Shown: positions 36,701 to 52,343, counted from the first letter of the stretch. The stretch is 64,000 nucleotides of DNA from Paramecium primaurelia (GCA_905182975.1 CAJJDM010000004.1:912428-976427), one strand, 5' to 3'. The notes: generated from the letters alone by a model not told the origin. Translations and numbers: made by a program.

Positions 36701-39700
36701 AAAAATAGACCCATAATTTTAAGTAGCTCAGTATATATATGATCCTAGTAAAACAGCTTTTGAGTATTCAGTAATCATTAATTATAATTCAAGGTGATCT
36801 TGTTTTGCGATTTTAATCATAGTCCAATTGATTCAGATTCACCTCGAACTTTTGAGAAGGATTTAGACTTTTTCTATTTTAATGAGATTGGTCTGAGATA
36901 ATTTATTTTAAGTATCTAACATGAACTCAGTTGTGATGCTTCTGAATTATAAATACATGAATTTTGGAAAATTAAGAATTCATTTTACACAAAAGTATTT
37001 TCAATCAGATTTGTTAAACTTTAATTAAAAGGATATCTACCAATAATTAAAAAATATTAAATATATAATTATAATTAAATAGAATTCATAAATTTGTATG
37101 TAAATTTAGAATATAACATTACTTTTGAGTTTTATAATAATGAAGAAGCGATAGATTATCAAATATTAAATACTACATTTGTTTCAAATAAATTAAAATA
37201 AATAAAATTTGAGATTCCTATGAATATCAATCAGATTTGTAATATTTACAATTTATCAATTTCTAATTTGGTTATTGATAATTCAATTATGTTTAACATA
37301 CATTCAACAAAATAGAATGAAACTATTCTTATAGATTACTTTTTTTTGATGGATACTATAATTAACAACACAGTTTTGTTCAATATCAATACTACATCAT
37401 AAAATATTATAATTGGAAACCTTTTTATTGATCGATGTGAATTCAACAAATTTACACTACTTAATATTCAACAAACTTCAGAAACCAAAATAAGCCTTAG
37501 ATCCATTATCATTAAGAATTCTATATTTACTAATTCTTCATTTTTAGAAAGTTATAATACCAAAATTCTTTTTATCTATTCTTTTTAGATGATAGAAAAC
37601 TTAATTTTAAATTCAAAATTAATAAAATTTAGTAAAGATCTTTTTAGCTATAATTTAATGCTTAAATAAAATTAGTTTAAAGAATCAATTTTGTTTGAAA
37701 AGTAATTTTCTGTAATCTATCAATAAGAAATAAAAATAGTTGATATTAATATAATTTCGAATATTTTTCAGAGTTTTTAAGTTTTTGTCAATGATTAAAA
37801 CCAAATGCAACTAATTAAAATAGAATTAACAAACATTGTTTTTAAAGATAATACTAATACTAAAAAAGAAATACAAGATTATATTTTTAAACTCAGTTGC
37901 TCAAATATTTTAATTTAGAATGTGTCTATTATAAATACTTCTTATCTACGCTACTTTTATTTATTCAACATTTCTTAAATTAATATTAAGAATATTTCTG
38001 TTTAAAATGAAATCTAAGAATATAGGATTCCCCTTAATTAAGATTGTACAATTAATAGTTATTAGCATTCAAAATTTCTATTTTTGTAAGGATTTTCTAG
38101 TCTTTATTTGGGTTTTATTAAATTTTTTAATTAGATTACTATAGATTAATCTTTTATTGAAATTCAGTCCAATGATTAAACCTTAAATAGAGATCCTGAA
38201 ACTATAATAATTTAAAACGTTACTTTTACTAAAAATAGATTGATGAAAATCAACCAAAGATATATGTTTTCAATCATATCAATATATTCGGATAAAATAT
38301 AGTAAATCCACTTTTAGAATATATTGTATTAGGAAAATTCTTATCATTAATATAATGAAGATCCTACATAAAGTTCTGCTAGTTTGCTTTTTCTCAACTC
38401 AATTAATAGTTTTATTCTTCTTTAGAATATATAGTGTTTTGAAAATTCCCTAACAAATTCATCTAATTCATTTATTACTATCAACTCTAAAGAAGTTAAA
38501 ATAAATTAAATTTAAGTTTTTCATCACAATTATCTGAGAGTAGAATTTTGGAATAGGTATTATCAAATTTTGCTGTAAAATAATCTTAATTAAATTGAAA
38601 TTAATTATATGATTGAATAAATTCTATCAATTAAAAATAAAGGTGGAGTTATTAAAATAATCGCTGATAATTTCACTTTAGAAAATGGATAATTTTCATA
38701 TCTAATAGCAAAAAGCAGCTCTGTTTTGGATATTATTACCAAGGGAGCTGGAATTATCAACCTAAATAATTGTAGTATAGCTTATTCTCAAAATAATTTG
38801 CTTTAAAATACAGAATAAGAAGGATCAATCAGTATTAGTTCATAAAATAGTTATTTAACTTTAAGACTATAAAATTTTAATTTCACAGATGTTTATAATA
38901 CATTATCCCCAGCAATCTTATCCCTTATTCCATCAGAAGTATCAAATTATATTCTTATAAAAAATGTTTAAGTCTCAAATTGCTTCTCTTTAAAAAATGT
39001 GTTTTTAGCATTATCATTTCCTTATGAAAATGTTGATTAAAATTTAATAACTTTAGATAACATCATTATATCATAAAGTTAATAAGCTTCAGTGGAATTT
39101 AACAGATAGCTTAATATTTTGGAACCAATAATACTATCATAAATAACTAAAGACAATGCTATTTTTAATCTTTAAGGATGCTTATTAAAGGTTCATAATT
39201 TTTAATATGAAGGATTTATATTATCTGGTATTTTTAATTTAATAAATTGCAAAAAAATATAATTAATGAATATTTTATTTGATAAAATTATTATGTTTTA
39301 TAGTTTGAATTTGATACATATTGATTCAGTTGCCCAAATTAAATCAACAATTTAGATATAAAACTTAACCACATTTGAGATTAAGATGTTTAATAGTCAC
39401 AATTAATAATTATATCCTTTAGATTACCCTAATTTATTTTTAGAATATAAAAAATGTTAAATATTAAAGGCTGTATTGCTTCCAATAAAGATACAATAAC
39501 TAGAGAAAAAATTAAATAATTTCGAATAGATTTTATAAAATTCCAATTAAAATGGATCAATTTTATACATGAAATGTTCAAACAATCTAACAAAAATATC
39601 TTTTCAATCAATATTTCTCTTATAGAATAATTGCAGGACTTGTAAACATGGTCTTATCTTCTTTGAATTAATTGATTTTTAACTAATAAATATTGAAGAA

Positions 39701-42405
39701 CTTTATTGTATGGGAAATATTATATAACAATTTGGATGTATTACTGCTTAATCAGAAAAAAATCTGTAAGGTAAGTTAAAAATTAGAAATTCTCTTTTTA
39801 TTAATAATATGGGTACCTAAGGAATTGCAGTATCTTCATTAAATGTTAAGATATTTTTGTTCAAAGTCAAGATTTTCAATAATACTGCAACTTTATTAGG
39901 AGGTGGATTATATATTGATCTGAATAATTAAGATTTTTCAATAAAATCAACAAATATTTAATAGAATAAAGCAAGTGAAGGTGGAGGGATTTATTTAAGT
40001 GAAAATAGCATTCTGAGTGAAATGAATTTTGTGAATTCATTGTTAAATTTTAATCTAGCTGAATTAACAACAAATAATCTACAAGAATAACCTTCTCATT
40101 TAGACTTATCGATCAATCATCAAATTATGCCTTCAGATTTTAAATTTGATTAAATATCTTAAAAGTCTTTAAAATTATAGCCTTACAGAATGATGTAATA
40201 AGGTAAAATAATTATGGCAAATATATTAATGGTTCCAAGTAATTAAGAACTAGTTAAATATGAATTATACAATCCCAAATAAAAGAAGTTTACATCATAT
40301 ATTAATGAATTATCCATTTAATTTAAAAATAGATTTAATGAATAATTGCTTAATTTTACTAATTCAACTTGCTAAATTATTGAATCTATATTAGATATTA
40401 AAAAATAAACAATACTGGAGTCATACAATGTGTCCTTAATATAATTTAATTAAACCACAAACAAATTTGATATGGGAACCTTAATTTTCATCTTTGATCC
40501 GTATAATCAATCTAATAAATAATATGAAATTAAAATTAATTGTAAAACCAAAAATTAGAGTTAAGAATTATCATATAATATAAAAGTAAAAAGCCTTTAT
40601 TGTTAACTAGGAGAATTTTATGTTTTAGATGGTTGTTTGACTTGCGAATCAAATTAAGGATTTTATTCTGTTACATACAATGCCACAAAGTGTTCAATAT
40701 TTGATAAAACAAAATTTGAAGCAATCAATTCTAACAATATTAACTTGAAACCTGGATTTTGGAGACCTCATCCAGAGTCAGATTTAGTCAATGATTGCTT
40801 CAAAAATATTGAATCATGTAAAGGGGGATGGGTTGTTGGAGATGATATTTGTAAATTTGGGCACATTGGAGGATTATGTGAGGAGTGTGATAAACATAAT
40901 ATTAGAGGAGATGGATATTTTTTTAAAAATGACTAATTTACTTGTTGGAACTGTAGCGATTTTTCTATCAACATACTATCTATAATTTTGATAACAGTTT
41001 GGTAATATATTAATTGAATCTAGGGTCTTTCTTTCAACTTTTATAACATTAACTAGTGTAGAGAAAACAAATTAATTGTTTGCTTTATTTAAACTCACTT
41101 AAAAATTTGCTCATATTTTGTTTAAAATGAATTTAAGTAAATAAATAATTGTATCCTTTTAGATTAAGAAAGCATCTTGTTAAAATTATATCTTAATTAT
41201 ATTTGGATATTTTCTGTGATTTTTACTTTTAACATTCAATTCTCTTTTTCATTTATTTTTGTTAACTAAATGAGTGATACATCATATTTTCTAACTCGTA
41301 ATCTAGATTGTGAACTTTCCTAATCATTTGAAATTGAATTAATTTATATGAGAGTGTTAGTAATGTTGATTTTAATCGCCTTATAAATCTTCCTCATTTA
41401 ATTAGGAGTCAATATATTTTTTATGTTAGCAAAAGTAAGATTCCGAAAAAACATAATCTCAATCACTTTAATTTACATGTATATATAAAACTATACTGCC
41501 TTAATCAATCAGTATAATTGTTTTTATTATTAAGGCTCTTCTCTATTATGGCCAAAAGGGAAATCTCATAAATTGATTATGTTTAAGGAGACGTGTCCCT
41601 CCTCTTTGAATCATCAAATCATTAGACATGGTTGTATAGGTTTGCATTACCAGTTTCATTGCTAATAGGATTAATTTTACCCCTATCATTGCTTTGGTTT
41701 TTGTACCAAAAAAGAAACTTATTTGATAAAATATAATTTAGAAAACACATCGGCTATCTATTTAATGAATATAGCGATAATAGCTCTTTTTGGGAATGGA
41801 TTAAATTATGGAAAAAAACAATCATTATTATTATTTTGATTTACTTTGAAACAAATATATTTTATAAAGGGTTTTTAATTGGGGTGTGTTTAATGATCTA
41901 TTAAATAATCACAGCATAATATCTACCTTACATTTATTCAAAATTAAATAGTTTAGATTTGAAATCAGCACAATTATGTTCAATAGCAATTTTCTTAGCA
42001 GCAGTATAATATCTTTGTGAATAGTAAGAAGATTAAGTATAAGCAAAAATTTTGTAAATTCTGATAATTCTAATATGCTTTAAATTTAGTTTTCCATATA
42101 TTTTTGATATTATTTCAGCATATTATAATAAATATAAAGAAAAATTATTGAAACTCGTAGTAATTGCTTTAAAAACATTAAACCCTTAATCAAATTTAAT
42201 TTGCAAACTTACATATAAACTAGATTAATGGAGATAAAAGAGTATTAGAATAGAAAGAAATTTCAAAAAGTTAAAATAAATGACAATTTAATAAAAGCGT
42301 AAAGATAAAATTGAGTAAATATATTATTTTATTCAAGGCAATAACAAATTTGTGTTCCAACCTTATCCCTTAATAAAAGTGGTGAGTTAAAATTCAAACT
42401 TATGA
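33781..42405 (+). CDS. giant Cys-rich, multi-pass membrane protein (paralogue 1)
   Basis: 2,825 residues in seven exons; introns 35331..35352, 36593..36617, 36794..36822, 41002..41023, 41137..41162 and 41512..41534. A signal peptide is followed by ~400 residues of ectodomain, then a furin/EGF-like Cys-rich zone (CLECDGPTKSDCLSCDPS and many further C-x2-C pairs, to ~36590). About 1,300 residues of Asn/Ile/Ser/Phe-rich short repeats come next, like the rungs of a right-handed beta-helix. A second Cys cluster (CEECDKHN, GLCEECD) precedes several membrane helices. The end carries the conserved blocks YVQGDVSLLFESSN, FRKHIGYLFNEYSDNSSFWE and YFETNIFYKGF, and a basic cytoplasmic tail. Function unknown; a cell-surface sensor or adhesion role is only a guess. 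Confidence 0.85.
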
Positions 42406-42638
42406 ATTTTTGAAATGGATAGAGTGAAATTTCACAATTTACATAAAATATAATAATTATTTATTTAAAGTAAAACTTAGGATAAACTCTAGATTATATA
42501 TCATAAATTAAATATTTTTTAAACTCGACATATATAAATAAATGTTTATATTAATTTAAGAATAAAAACATTTTGAAAATATCAAAATATTCGATTAAAC
42601 TTACAAATTTAATAATGAATAATATATTTTAATGAATA
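42406..42638. other. 233 nt between two convergent stops
   Basis: Holds the 3' ends of both giant genes; AT-rich, nothing else recognised. Listed because it is the centre of the inverted pair. Confidence 0.5.
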
Positions 42639-45600
42639 TCAATCTGTAACAAGAGGTACTAATGATTTGTGTTCCATATCTGGACTATTCTATCTAAATC
42701 TATAAGTCCATTGAGAATTAAATTAAGAAGTCATTAGTCTTAACCTTGATGATCTTTCTTACCTTCTATTTGCTACTTAACTTTTTGCTATGGATCTTAA
42801 TCTATTGAAGTTGCGTTATAATTGTAATTCTTAATATTACATTTAAATTAACTTATTATCCAGAAATGATACAATAAAGTCTAATTTTATTAATCTTAAG
42901 ATTTAGTTTAATTTCATAAAAAATAGAACCTTATATTTTTTATAATATATTCTAATAATATCTACCAAATATGGTTGGCATAGTCGAAAGCTAAAGATAA
43001 TTAGCAACACCTAAAGTGCAATTGATGACACATAATCATTCGATAATTCATTATGATACTTTGCAGCAGCTAAAAATATTGAAATAGAGCATAATTATCC
43101 AGAATATAAATCTAAAGAATTAAATTTGGAAATAATATATGGCCTATTTTTAATTGCTATCAATTAATAAAACACCAAACACAAACCTAACAAAATAGCT
43201 TTTAGTGAAATATTAGTTTCAAAATATGTCATTATAAAAATCATAATTGCTTTTTTTGAAAGCTTAATCAATTCCCAAAAGTAACAATTTTAATTATATT
43301 CATTAAATAAATAACAAATATGTCCTCTTAGTCTAATAGAATCTAACTTGTTTCTTTAAGCATATAACAATACGAATAAGCATAATGGAATTAAATAACC
43401 AAAAAATAATAGATCTGGTATAAAAAAATAAGTAATCCATCTATAATGAGAATCAGTGTCATATCTTAAAGATACATCACCTTAAATATACTTATTATTA
43501 GACACTACCCTCAAAGATACTAAGGAACTCAACCTAAAAATATAATTTTTTCTTACATTTTAATTAATCCTGCGTAATTAAATATATAGAGACAAAGCGA
43601 AATATGTGAAATAGTATTGCTGTGATGTTTTTATTTTTTTATTTTAGAATATACATATGATCCTAAAAGAATAATTATAAATTAATATAGAATTAAAATC
43701 TTAATTGTAATTACTTTAGAATACACTAATTGTATTTATAAATATTCTGATAAGTAACAGTCTAAATTATTAGCCATAAAATATGAAGTATTACTTGCAT
43801 TATCTATAACATTAAATGAAAACGAGAAATTAATATTAAAAGTAAAAATCACTGAATAAATCCATAAATAATTTAACAGCATTTTAATTAAAATACTTTA
43901 ATGATCTAAATAAGAATCAATAATTACCTTAACTTAATTTATATATTATTTTACTTTGCTTTTCTCTTAATTTTAAAGTTACAAATAATCTATTAGATGT
44001 GGCTATACTTTTTAATGTTAATATTATTGAGAAACAGGCCCTAAAATTAAATATTGATATACCAAAGTGAAGTGATTATGAAAGGAATAATACTATCATC
44101 AACTCCAAAACAAGCTAAACATTCTGAGTTTTATAAATTTTTAAAATATTAGCCTTATCCTTTAATATTATAAGTATCACATTCTTCACATAAAGCTCCT
44201 ATATGCCCCATACTACATAATTAATTTCCAACTCCCCATCCTCCTAAACAAAATTTAACATTCTTAAAACAGAGATTAGAGTAATCGGATAAATAATGGG
44301 GTCTCCAATATCCCTCTAATAAGTTTATATTATTTGAAGTTATATCTGCAAATTTTTGCTTATCAAAAATGGAACATTTTTACTAATCATATTAAACAGA
44401 ATAAAATCCTTACTATGATTGGCATAGTTAACATCCATTGTTTTAATAAATTTCTCCTAATTGGCACTTAAAACTTCTTGCCTTAATCAAATATATTAAT
44501 TATTTATGTTAAATATCAGATGAACAGTTGAATTTTATTTGCAAATAGTTATTCATTAAATTATACGGATCAAATCGAAAGATTAGTTCCTTCAAATCAA
44601 AATAATGATTATTTGAATCATATTCTAAAGTTATATTTGATGGAGTATCAACAATTTTATTTGATGTATTTAATACCGTTGTTTAACTAATACTACATGT
44701 TAGTTTATTAAAGTTCAGTTGAAGTTCATCTCTACTATTTTTCAGCGTTAAGTAAATAGAATTTATATAGGGTATAGTTTCTTATTCTTTCGGCAAATAA
44801 ATTTTATATTATTTCAACTATTGATTACTTGGAATCATTAAATACTGAGTTGATGTTTTGATTTCTTAATCTAAAATTAAATATGGATCAAGCTTCAAAA
44901 ATCTTATTTGGCTTTAATTAACTGAAAACTTTGACATCATTTCCATATCATTGATATTTAAAGCCAAATGTGTAGGACTTTCAACTAAATTATTGCCGTA
45001 TGATTCTGCCTTATTGAATTGTAAGTAGGAATTATTCAAATTTTATATATATAGATTATTATCGCCATATAAATATATTCCTCCTCCTTCTTTTGCAATA
45101 TTGTATAATAATAATGATTAGCTAATGAAAATTTTTTCATTATATTATTTTAAGTACAATCCTCCACCTTGTAAACTAGCTTTATTGTGCATAATGTAGC
45201 AGTATTTCATAGAGATAGAAGTATTTATTCCCTAAACTGCTATTCCTTATGTACCATTATTATAAAGAAAATTTGAATTTTTAATTTTGACATAATTTAA
45301 AGATTTATTTTTAAGAATGAATTTTAAGCAACCATTAGATAAAATATTATTAAAATTACATTCAAAATTTTGGATTTATAAAGTATGAAATGATTCTTAT
45401 TAAAAAAAGATTAGCCCATTTGAACAATATGAACAATTATTTAAATTTACTTAAACAGAAGATAAAAAAAATTAACTTTGGTTTGAACTACTACTAAAGT
45501 AAAGTAATGATTTTCCTAATTAAATTTTTTCTTAAAGTATTTAGGTTATTGTCTCAAAATCAAAAGTTGTATGATCTTTTTAAGGTTATCTTAATAAATG

Positions 45601-48600
45601 ATTGCACTCTTAAATTTAATATTTATCAATTTATTCACTATAAACATAGATCTAATTTTAAGTGTAAATTGAAATGTTGAGTATACTTAAATATTAAAAT
45701 GAGATCTAAGATTTAATATGGTAGATTTCATAATAATGAATTAGGTCAAAAGGGTATATAATTTAAATATCTTGAATTTAACAGTTCAAAATAAAGAATT
45801 TTTGAGCATCTTATATTTTAAACAGAGGAGCAAAATATAGGCCTTCAACAATAATATTCTAAATAAGAACAGAGCTTCCAGCTATATTCAAAACAGCATT
45901 ATTATCATCTATGATTTAATTAATTTCACTTTAAGTCAATATTCCTAATTTCTAAAAATATTATTTCCAGGCCATTTCTTTTTGAACTAGCTTTATATTA
46001 TGAAAAGTAATGGTATTGTTTTACATGATTTGACTTGAAAAGGTTGCTTTTAAAATTTGATTATACAAAGAAATACAATTTTCAATTGAAACATTAAAAA
46101 GTAGAATATTATTCTAAATATTAGATGGAATAACTGAAAGGATAGAGGGGGCCATTCTGTTTATGACATCGAAAAATATGGCATTCTAAATTTTAAGGTT
46201 TAATTTGCTATTTTAAGAATTAATGCTAATGCATCCTGAACCGTTTGTATTCAGTTTTCTATTATTCAAAGTTGAATTAATTACAATGAAATTTAATTCA
46301 ATAATGCCATCTCCTAAAGTTGTTATCTCAAAGATAGAACTTTTAAAGACGAGGATATTATTAAAGAAGCAAAAGTTGCAGATAAAATTTTAAGCTCTTA
46401 TCACAGCCACTCCTCCAATATTTTCAACGTTTAATACTTATTAAACAATCTAATTTATTTATTCTTAAGAATATTATTCATCAAATTCAATATTATAGTA
46501 TTCACTCCAGAATGATTGCGGTAAAATATTATTATTTGAGATTGTTATATTACTAAAAATTATTGTATTTGATAGCATATATATAAACGAATTAGAAGTA
46601 TTTGTAGCAGAATTTGAAATACTATTCATATTTATTATTTCAACAAAGCCAGTCTTACAACTAATATAAAGTAAACTTGCAAAAGATTAAAATTGATTAT
46701 TAGCGTATGAATGAAGACAATTTGACAAAAATCTTAGATTTTCAAATATTATTTTTGTCACTCCTTGTGATTCTATTGCAAGTAATGAAAAGAATTATGA
46801 TTAATTCTGCTATAAAAGAATATTTCCATTAAATTCTAAATCTTTAATCCTTATTTATCCTTCTAGATCTCTTAAGTAACTTTTGCTTGATCTTATTCCA
46901 ATTATTGATTTATCAATACTTGACTAATATTTAATTAATATATTTTCTAAAGAAATTAAGAAAAATCCTTCAATTAAAAAGAGATTATTATTTTATTCAT
47001 ATTAGTTTTTGCATGCATTTGATAACGGAATTTTATTCAAAATCTATGAATTTATGAAATTAAATTATTTAATATCGATCTAATAATTGTCAGCAATATA
47101 AAATAAAAAAGGATCACTAAAATTCGATATCATAACATTTAATAAAGTAAATTAAAAGCATTAAATGTTAAATAAATAATGATTTCTATCAAATCTAGGA
47201 ACAGTTATACTACCATTTAAATATAAATTAAATATGGATAATATTAAGTTATTAACTTATTAGTTTGCAAAGATATATACTAATTCTGCTTCTTTCATAA
47301 TATTAAGGCTGAACTACAAATTTGAAAATTATATAAAAATTCTTTCTTATGTTAAAATCAATAGCGTTGATAAGAATGTTGAATCTTCAAAGTTGTTTGA
47401 TATCACATCCATAAGATTTATAGTAAAATTAGAATTAAATCCAATTACTATGCTTTTAGATAAGCAGTTTTCTTTAAAAATTAAATTAAAAAATTTTATT
47501 TCCATGTAATTTGTACTATTTATAAAATTTGATTGAGCAAATGAATTTTGTAATAATTTAGAGTTATTCAGTAAAAACTTATTGAAATCAAGTATATTTG
47601 CAAGAAACCTAAAAATTGAAGAATTTATGAATTTGCAATTTTTGACATATAAGTTGTCTATTAGTAAGATAAAATTATTTGAAAATTGAAATAAATTTGT
47701 ATCAATAAATGTACAGTTTGTAATATTTAATGATATCATTTCGATTCCTAATTTTAAAATCTATGATTTTAGATTAATAAATGAAGAGTTAACAAAAATA
47801 GTGTTCAATATAGTAACATTAATGAGAGTTAAATTCCCAAACGTTTGAGTTTCCAATAAAGAATTAATATTATTAATACTACTATTAGAGAGAGAAAAAT
47901 TAATTAATTTTATTTCAACTAAGGATCGATTATTATTTATTTAGAAATATTAATTATCTCCAAAAATTAAACCTATGTTGAGAATTTCAACACAATCAAA
48001 ATTTTTTATTGAAATGGGAAAATTGGTTGATATTGTTAATTTATTAGGTGAGCTTAATTTGAAAATAGTTTTTTTCAAGGAGAATATTTTCTATTTTAAT
48101 TCTGTATCAGCGGTTAACCATTATAACAAACCACAATAATCATCATCAATCTAAAAGTTAAAGTTTATTGTAATTGTATCAATACCCATTTAATTACAAT
48201 AGTTTGTGTTTATATCATATTCATATCCAAAAGGCCAAAAACCTCTTGAGATTTCACAATGACTAAATAGTACATCAAATTATGTTTTATATGTACAATC
48301 TTGATTAAAACAGTATTTAGCAATATTATAATAGGGATCAAGTATAACATTAATATCATTTATTGGTTGAATACAATTTTTGGTGTATATTAAATTATCT
48401 TTAGTCAAAATATAATTTGGTTATAATTTCTAAGAATATAATAATAATTACATATATATCTTCTAAGGAACGAGACTTGCAAATATTACAAAGTTATGGA
48501 CATTCAGAACATTATCCATTGATTTAATCTCTGATAGGAAATTAATAATAATTTAATGGACATTTAGTACATTTAAAACTATATTAGAATTCTTCACATT

Positions 48601-51257
48601 ATAAACATTCAGATGAGCAATATTTTTAGCAAGTTAAACTTTAGTCAGAAATTTAATAACCTTAATTACATTCGATTATCATAGCTGCTATTTAAGTATT
48701 AAATTAAGATTAAGGATAAAAATATTTATTTGGTAGAAACTGCATCATAAAACTTTAAATCCTTTAAACCCAACCATCTCCTATTGTCCAATCTCCATCA
48801 ATTGTAATTAAAGCTTGTTCTAATAAATGTTCATAACAATCTCCACTTATAACTGAACTAGAATAGCCAATCTTACATTGAACACATTTAATAATAGATT
48901 CAGGTGATAAAACACATTATAAACAATTTGGTTTATATTTCTAGCAATTAATTATTTCTGGAGCTATATTAAAATCAAGAGAGGAGAGTGTACAAATTTC
49001 TTGATTGTTGAAATTAATAAAAGATCTCATACAATTTTAGATTTATGGTTTGATAAATTCACATTTTTCAAGATTGAAATTAAATGTATAACCTTCATTA
49101 CATAAAGAACAACCGATTCGAACATGTTCATCCTAATCAAATTTCTCAAAATTACGATATAAGGTAGATTTACTTATATCATCCATCGAATATTCAAAAC
49201 AATATTTACAATTACTTATTGGACATAATTTGCATATCTTATTAGATGTTAAATAATTTGGAGAAATACAAAATTAAGTCTTAGGAAAAGTATATTGAGA
49301 AATACAATACCCATCAACTAATTTGTAATTGAATATACATTAAGCACATCTTAATCCTTCTAATGTTACTTAACAAATTAAACAAAATGTAATTGAACAT
49401 TCATAACACTTCAAATAATCATAAGATTTACAGAACTATTTAAATACTAAAGATTGCAAATAAAAATCTAAATATTATTCCTCAATACTATATAAATTTG
49501 TTTATTCGCAAATTTGGCAAACATAAATCTCCGAACCATCAAAGAGAAAGTATTATTGTAATAAGAGGAATTCATCTTGAGTAGTTCCATCTTCATTTAG
49601 ATAGATTTCATAAGAGCAATATGGTTATTCACTCCAAGTTAAAGTATTTTATAAGCATTCAACACAACTCACAAAATTTTAATATGTTATTGAAGGACTA
49701 AATATCAATATATAATGTATAATACCATTTTAAACATTCATCTTCAAATTCAAAATATCCATATTAACATTTAATAGTTATACTGTTTGATATTAAATTC
49801 AATTTAGAATCTTCATATGATTAACATTTTGATTCATCAGTAGTATTCAATGGACATAAGCACATCTTAAATTCTGGATAATAAATTCTATTTGATTCTT
49901 GGGAGCAAGACAAACAGTCTCTTTTAGTTGGACCATCACAATCATAACAGCTAAAATGGCAAGTTAAAGATTATAAATATTAGTCACAATTTAAAAATGC
50001 CAAATTTCTGATTTGTACATTTAAGTAATTTTTATGCTATTAAAGATAATTTCCATATTGCAATTTCAATTACGGATAATGAAACTGTCTTACTTCTATT
50101 GATTTTTTAAATTCAAATACATTTGATTCTTAATAAAATATGATATTAATAAATAGTTGATCTTCCAATAATTTTACATATAAATAATGCCATAAGTTAA
50201 TATCATTTTGAATTTCAATCATTTCTTCTATTAGAAATGGATTTTATTAAAAATCAATGGTAACTTAAGGAAAAGAATATTTGTATGTTGTTAGAACAAT
50301 AAAATTTTATGTTGGTGAAATTTTATAACCAAATTGCAAAGGTGATAGATTTTAATTAGATAAAGAGTTATCAAAATTTGCGGATAATTTTATGAGGTAA
50401 TATGTGAATTCTTCAGATGATTAAAAAATTTCAATAATTTTAATCCATCCTTATAGAGCAAATGAGTTGCAAATCATATTTTCTGATGAGTATGTATTTT
50501 TATCTAACCATTTAATATCTGTATCAGATATTAAATAGTTAATATTTAGCTTGCAATTACAAATTGTATAGGAATAAAAATTTTCTATTGCTTGTTGTGT
50601 TAAGTTTTGTGGTGCTATCAAATTTCCAATCATAAATTTTTCTAAAATTATTTTACCTGGAAAATAACATAATTATTTCCCTTTCTCGATCGAAGAGATA
50701 ATTGAATCTTTTACTGTCAAATCTCCTCCGAAAGTAAATTATTAAACAATAATTTTGAAAGGAAATTTTATTAAAATAATTTCATGAAGTAGTTTCTTTT
50801 GTAATTATGTTACAATCAATTCTAATTTATTTTTTTAAGGCTATCCAAAAATATAATAAAAATACCAAACATTCTCATATTCAAAAGGATCTATTTGAAT
50901 GACAAATTTGTGTTGATTTCTCTCATTATCAGAAAATATTATCGTTTTTGTAATTAATTTCTGATTAAAATCAAGACAATCATAATAAATAAGATTTACA
51001 CTTTAGCTTGTTTGATCAATAATATTATGGATATTGAAGCAATTGCTATCAAATAATCCAATATTACCCACTTGGGATATTGGACTTAAAGGAATATATT
51101 TCGACCACACTCCATAAAAATAGTAATCCTCTAGATCAAAATTTATATCATTAATGTCAATCAATTAATTGTATATTTAGTAATATTAATCCATTTCTTA
51201 AATCTCAATTGCAAAGATTATTTTAAGTATTAATAGAAAGCATAGAAAAGTAATCAT
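42639..51257 (-). CDS. giant Cys-rich, multi-pass membrane protein (paralogue 2)
   Basis: 2,833 residues in six exons; introns 49698..49725, 48430..48451, 44041..44062, 43906..43927 and 43534..43556. Same plan as its convergent neighbour: signal peptide (MITFLCFLLILKIIFA), an ectodomain with NIGLFDSNCFNIHNI (paralogue 1: EIGILDSNCFHIYHT), CDGPTKRDCLSCSQES, long Cys-rich zone, beta-helix-like Asn/Ile/Ser repeats, CEECDTYN, and C-terminal membrane helices with YIQGDVSLRYD, RLRGHICYLFNEY and YFETNISLKAI. Introns 1, 3, 4 and 5 sit where paralogue 1 has its 1st, 4th, 5th and 6th, so the pair shares an ancestral structure. The Cys zone is longer here. Sequence divergence is large, so the duplication is old. 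Confidence 0.86.
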
Positions 51258-52117
51258 AAAATTGGATAGTTTATAATCTTAAATTAAAAAAATAAGTGTC
51301 ATTCATTTAATCAAATTTTAAAATTTTCTGAATATTACAGGAAAATGATTGATTAAATTTAAATACTAAGGTTTACTTCTAATTATCTCAATTTTTAGGT
51401 CTTGTTATTAGTTAAAACTAAATAAATAATATTACTGAATAAATTTAGAAATACAAGAAATTAATATCATGATTAGAATATGAATCAGTCATCTAATATT
51501 TTATATTGTCATATTTCAACACAATTATTAATATTCAGTATTAATGAATATTTCAAATAAAAGAGTGTAAGATTTCTTTCTGTTTTTTTCAATTATTTTT
51601 CATATCGAACTCTCATCCTCAAATTTTCTCAATAAAATATCATTTTAAAAATGTAAAGAAACTTTCAGAAGGGAATATCATCATATAGATTTCAATTATC
51701 AAAACATATAGAAATTTTTGAGTTAAAAATATACTTACAATTTAGGTCATGTTAAAACTTTTGATTATTGATTATTTTCTTAAAAAATTTATTGAATAAT
51801 TATTCATCAATTTGATCTTATTGATAATATTGTTAAACTCCAAAGGTATAATTTATTGAAATTAATTAAAATATATATAAATGTCATTAATACATTCTTT
51901 TAATTTACTAAAACATATATAAACATTTATAACGGTAATGATGTAATATTAATGTTTATGAAATATTGATTTATTTAAATTCAATTATGTTATTTAATTA
52001 ACTAGTTTATTGCTATTAAATTATTTTATTCATATTAGAAAAATGTTTTATTTGAAACCTAATATAATTTTTCTATAAATTTTTATTAAAGAAATATAAA
52101 TTAGGAGGAAGGGAAAG
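51258..52117. other. intergenic, 860 nt
   Basis: Upstream flank of paralogue 2, and the start of a long gene-poor zone. Very AT-rich. I see no frame with protein-like composition and no known motif. Confidence 0.55.
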
Positions 52118-52343
52118 AAATGTTTATTTTGATTCACTTTAAAATAAATTAATACTTTCACTGAATTTACTTCTGAAGTAATGTTTGGAAAATCTAATAA
52201 ATATGGGATGATTGTATACTATTGGTTATGAGAACTTTATACGCTAAATAATTCTTAATTGAAAAAATCTTGATCTGAATAACACTTTTAGATATAACAT
52301 ATTCAATATTGAACCTTTAATTTTACTGATTATACGATATTTA
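52118..52343. repeat. 226-bp direct repeat, left copy
   Basis: Recurs at 52697..52922 (offset 579). The right copy starts immediately after the single N at 52696. After 52343 and 52922 the two sequences differ completely, so here, unlike the first gap, the contigs share an end but continue differently. Confidence 0.9.

Noticed and set aside
43896..43927. A 32-nt intron in the second giant gene
   Set aside because: Re-reading showed a 22-nt intron at 43906..43927 keeps the frame, matches the paralogue's sequence and makes the exon sum divisible by three.
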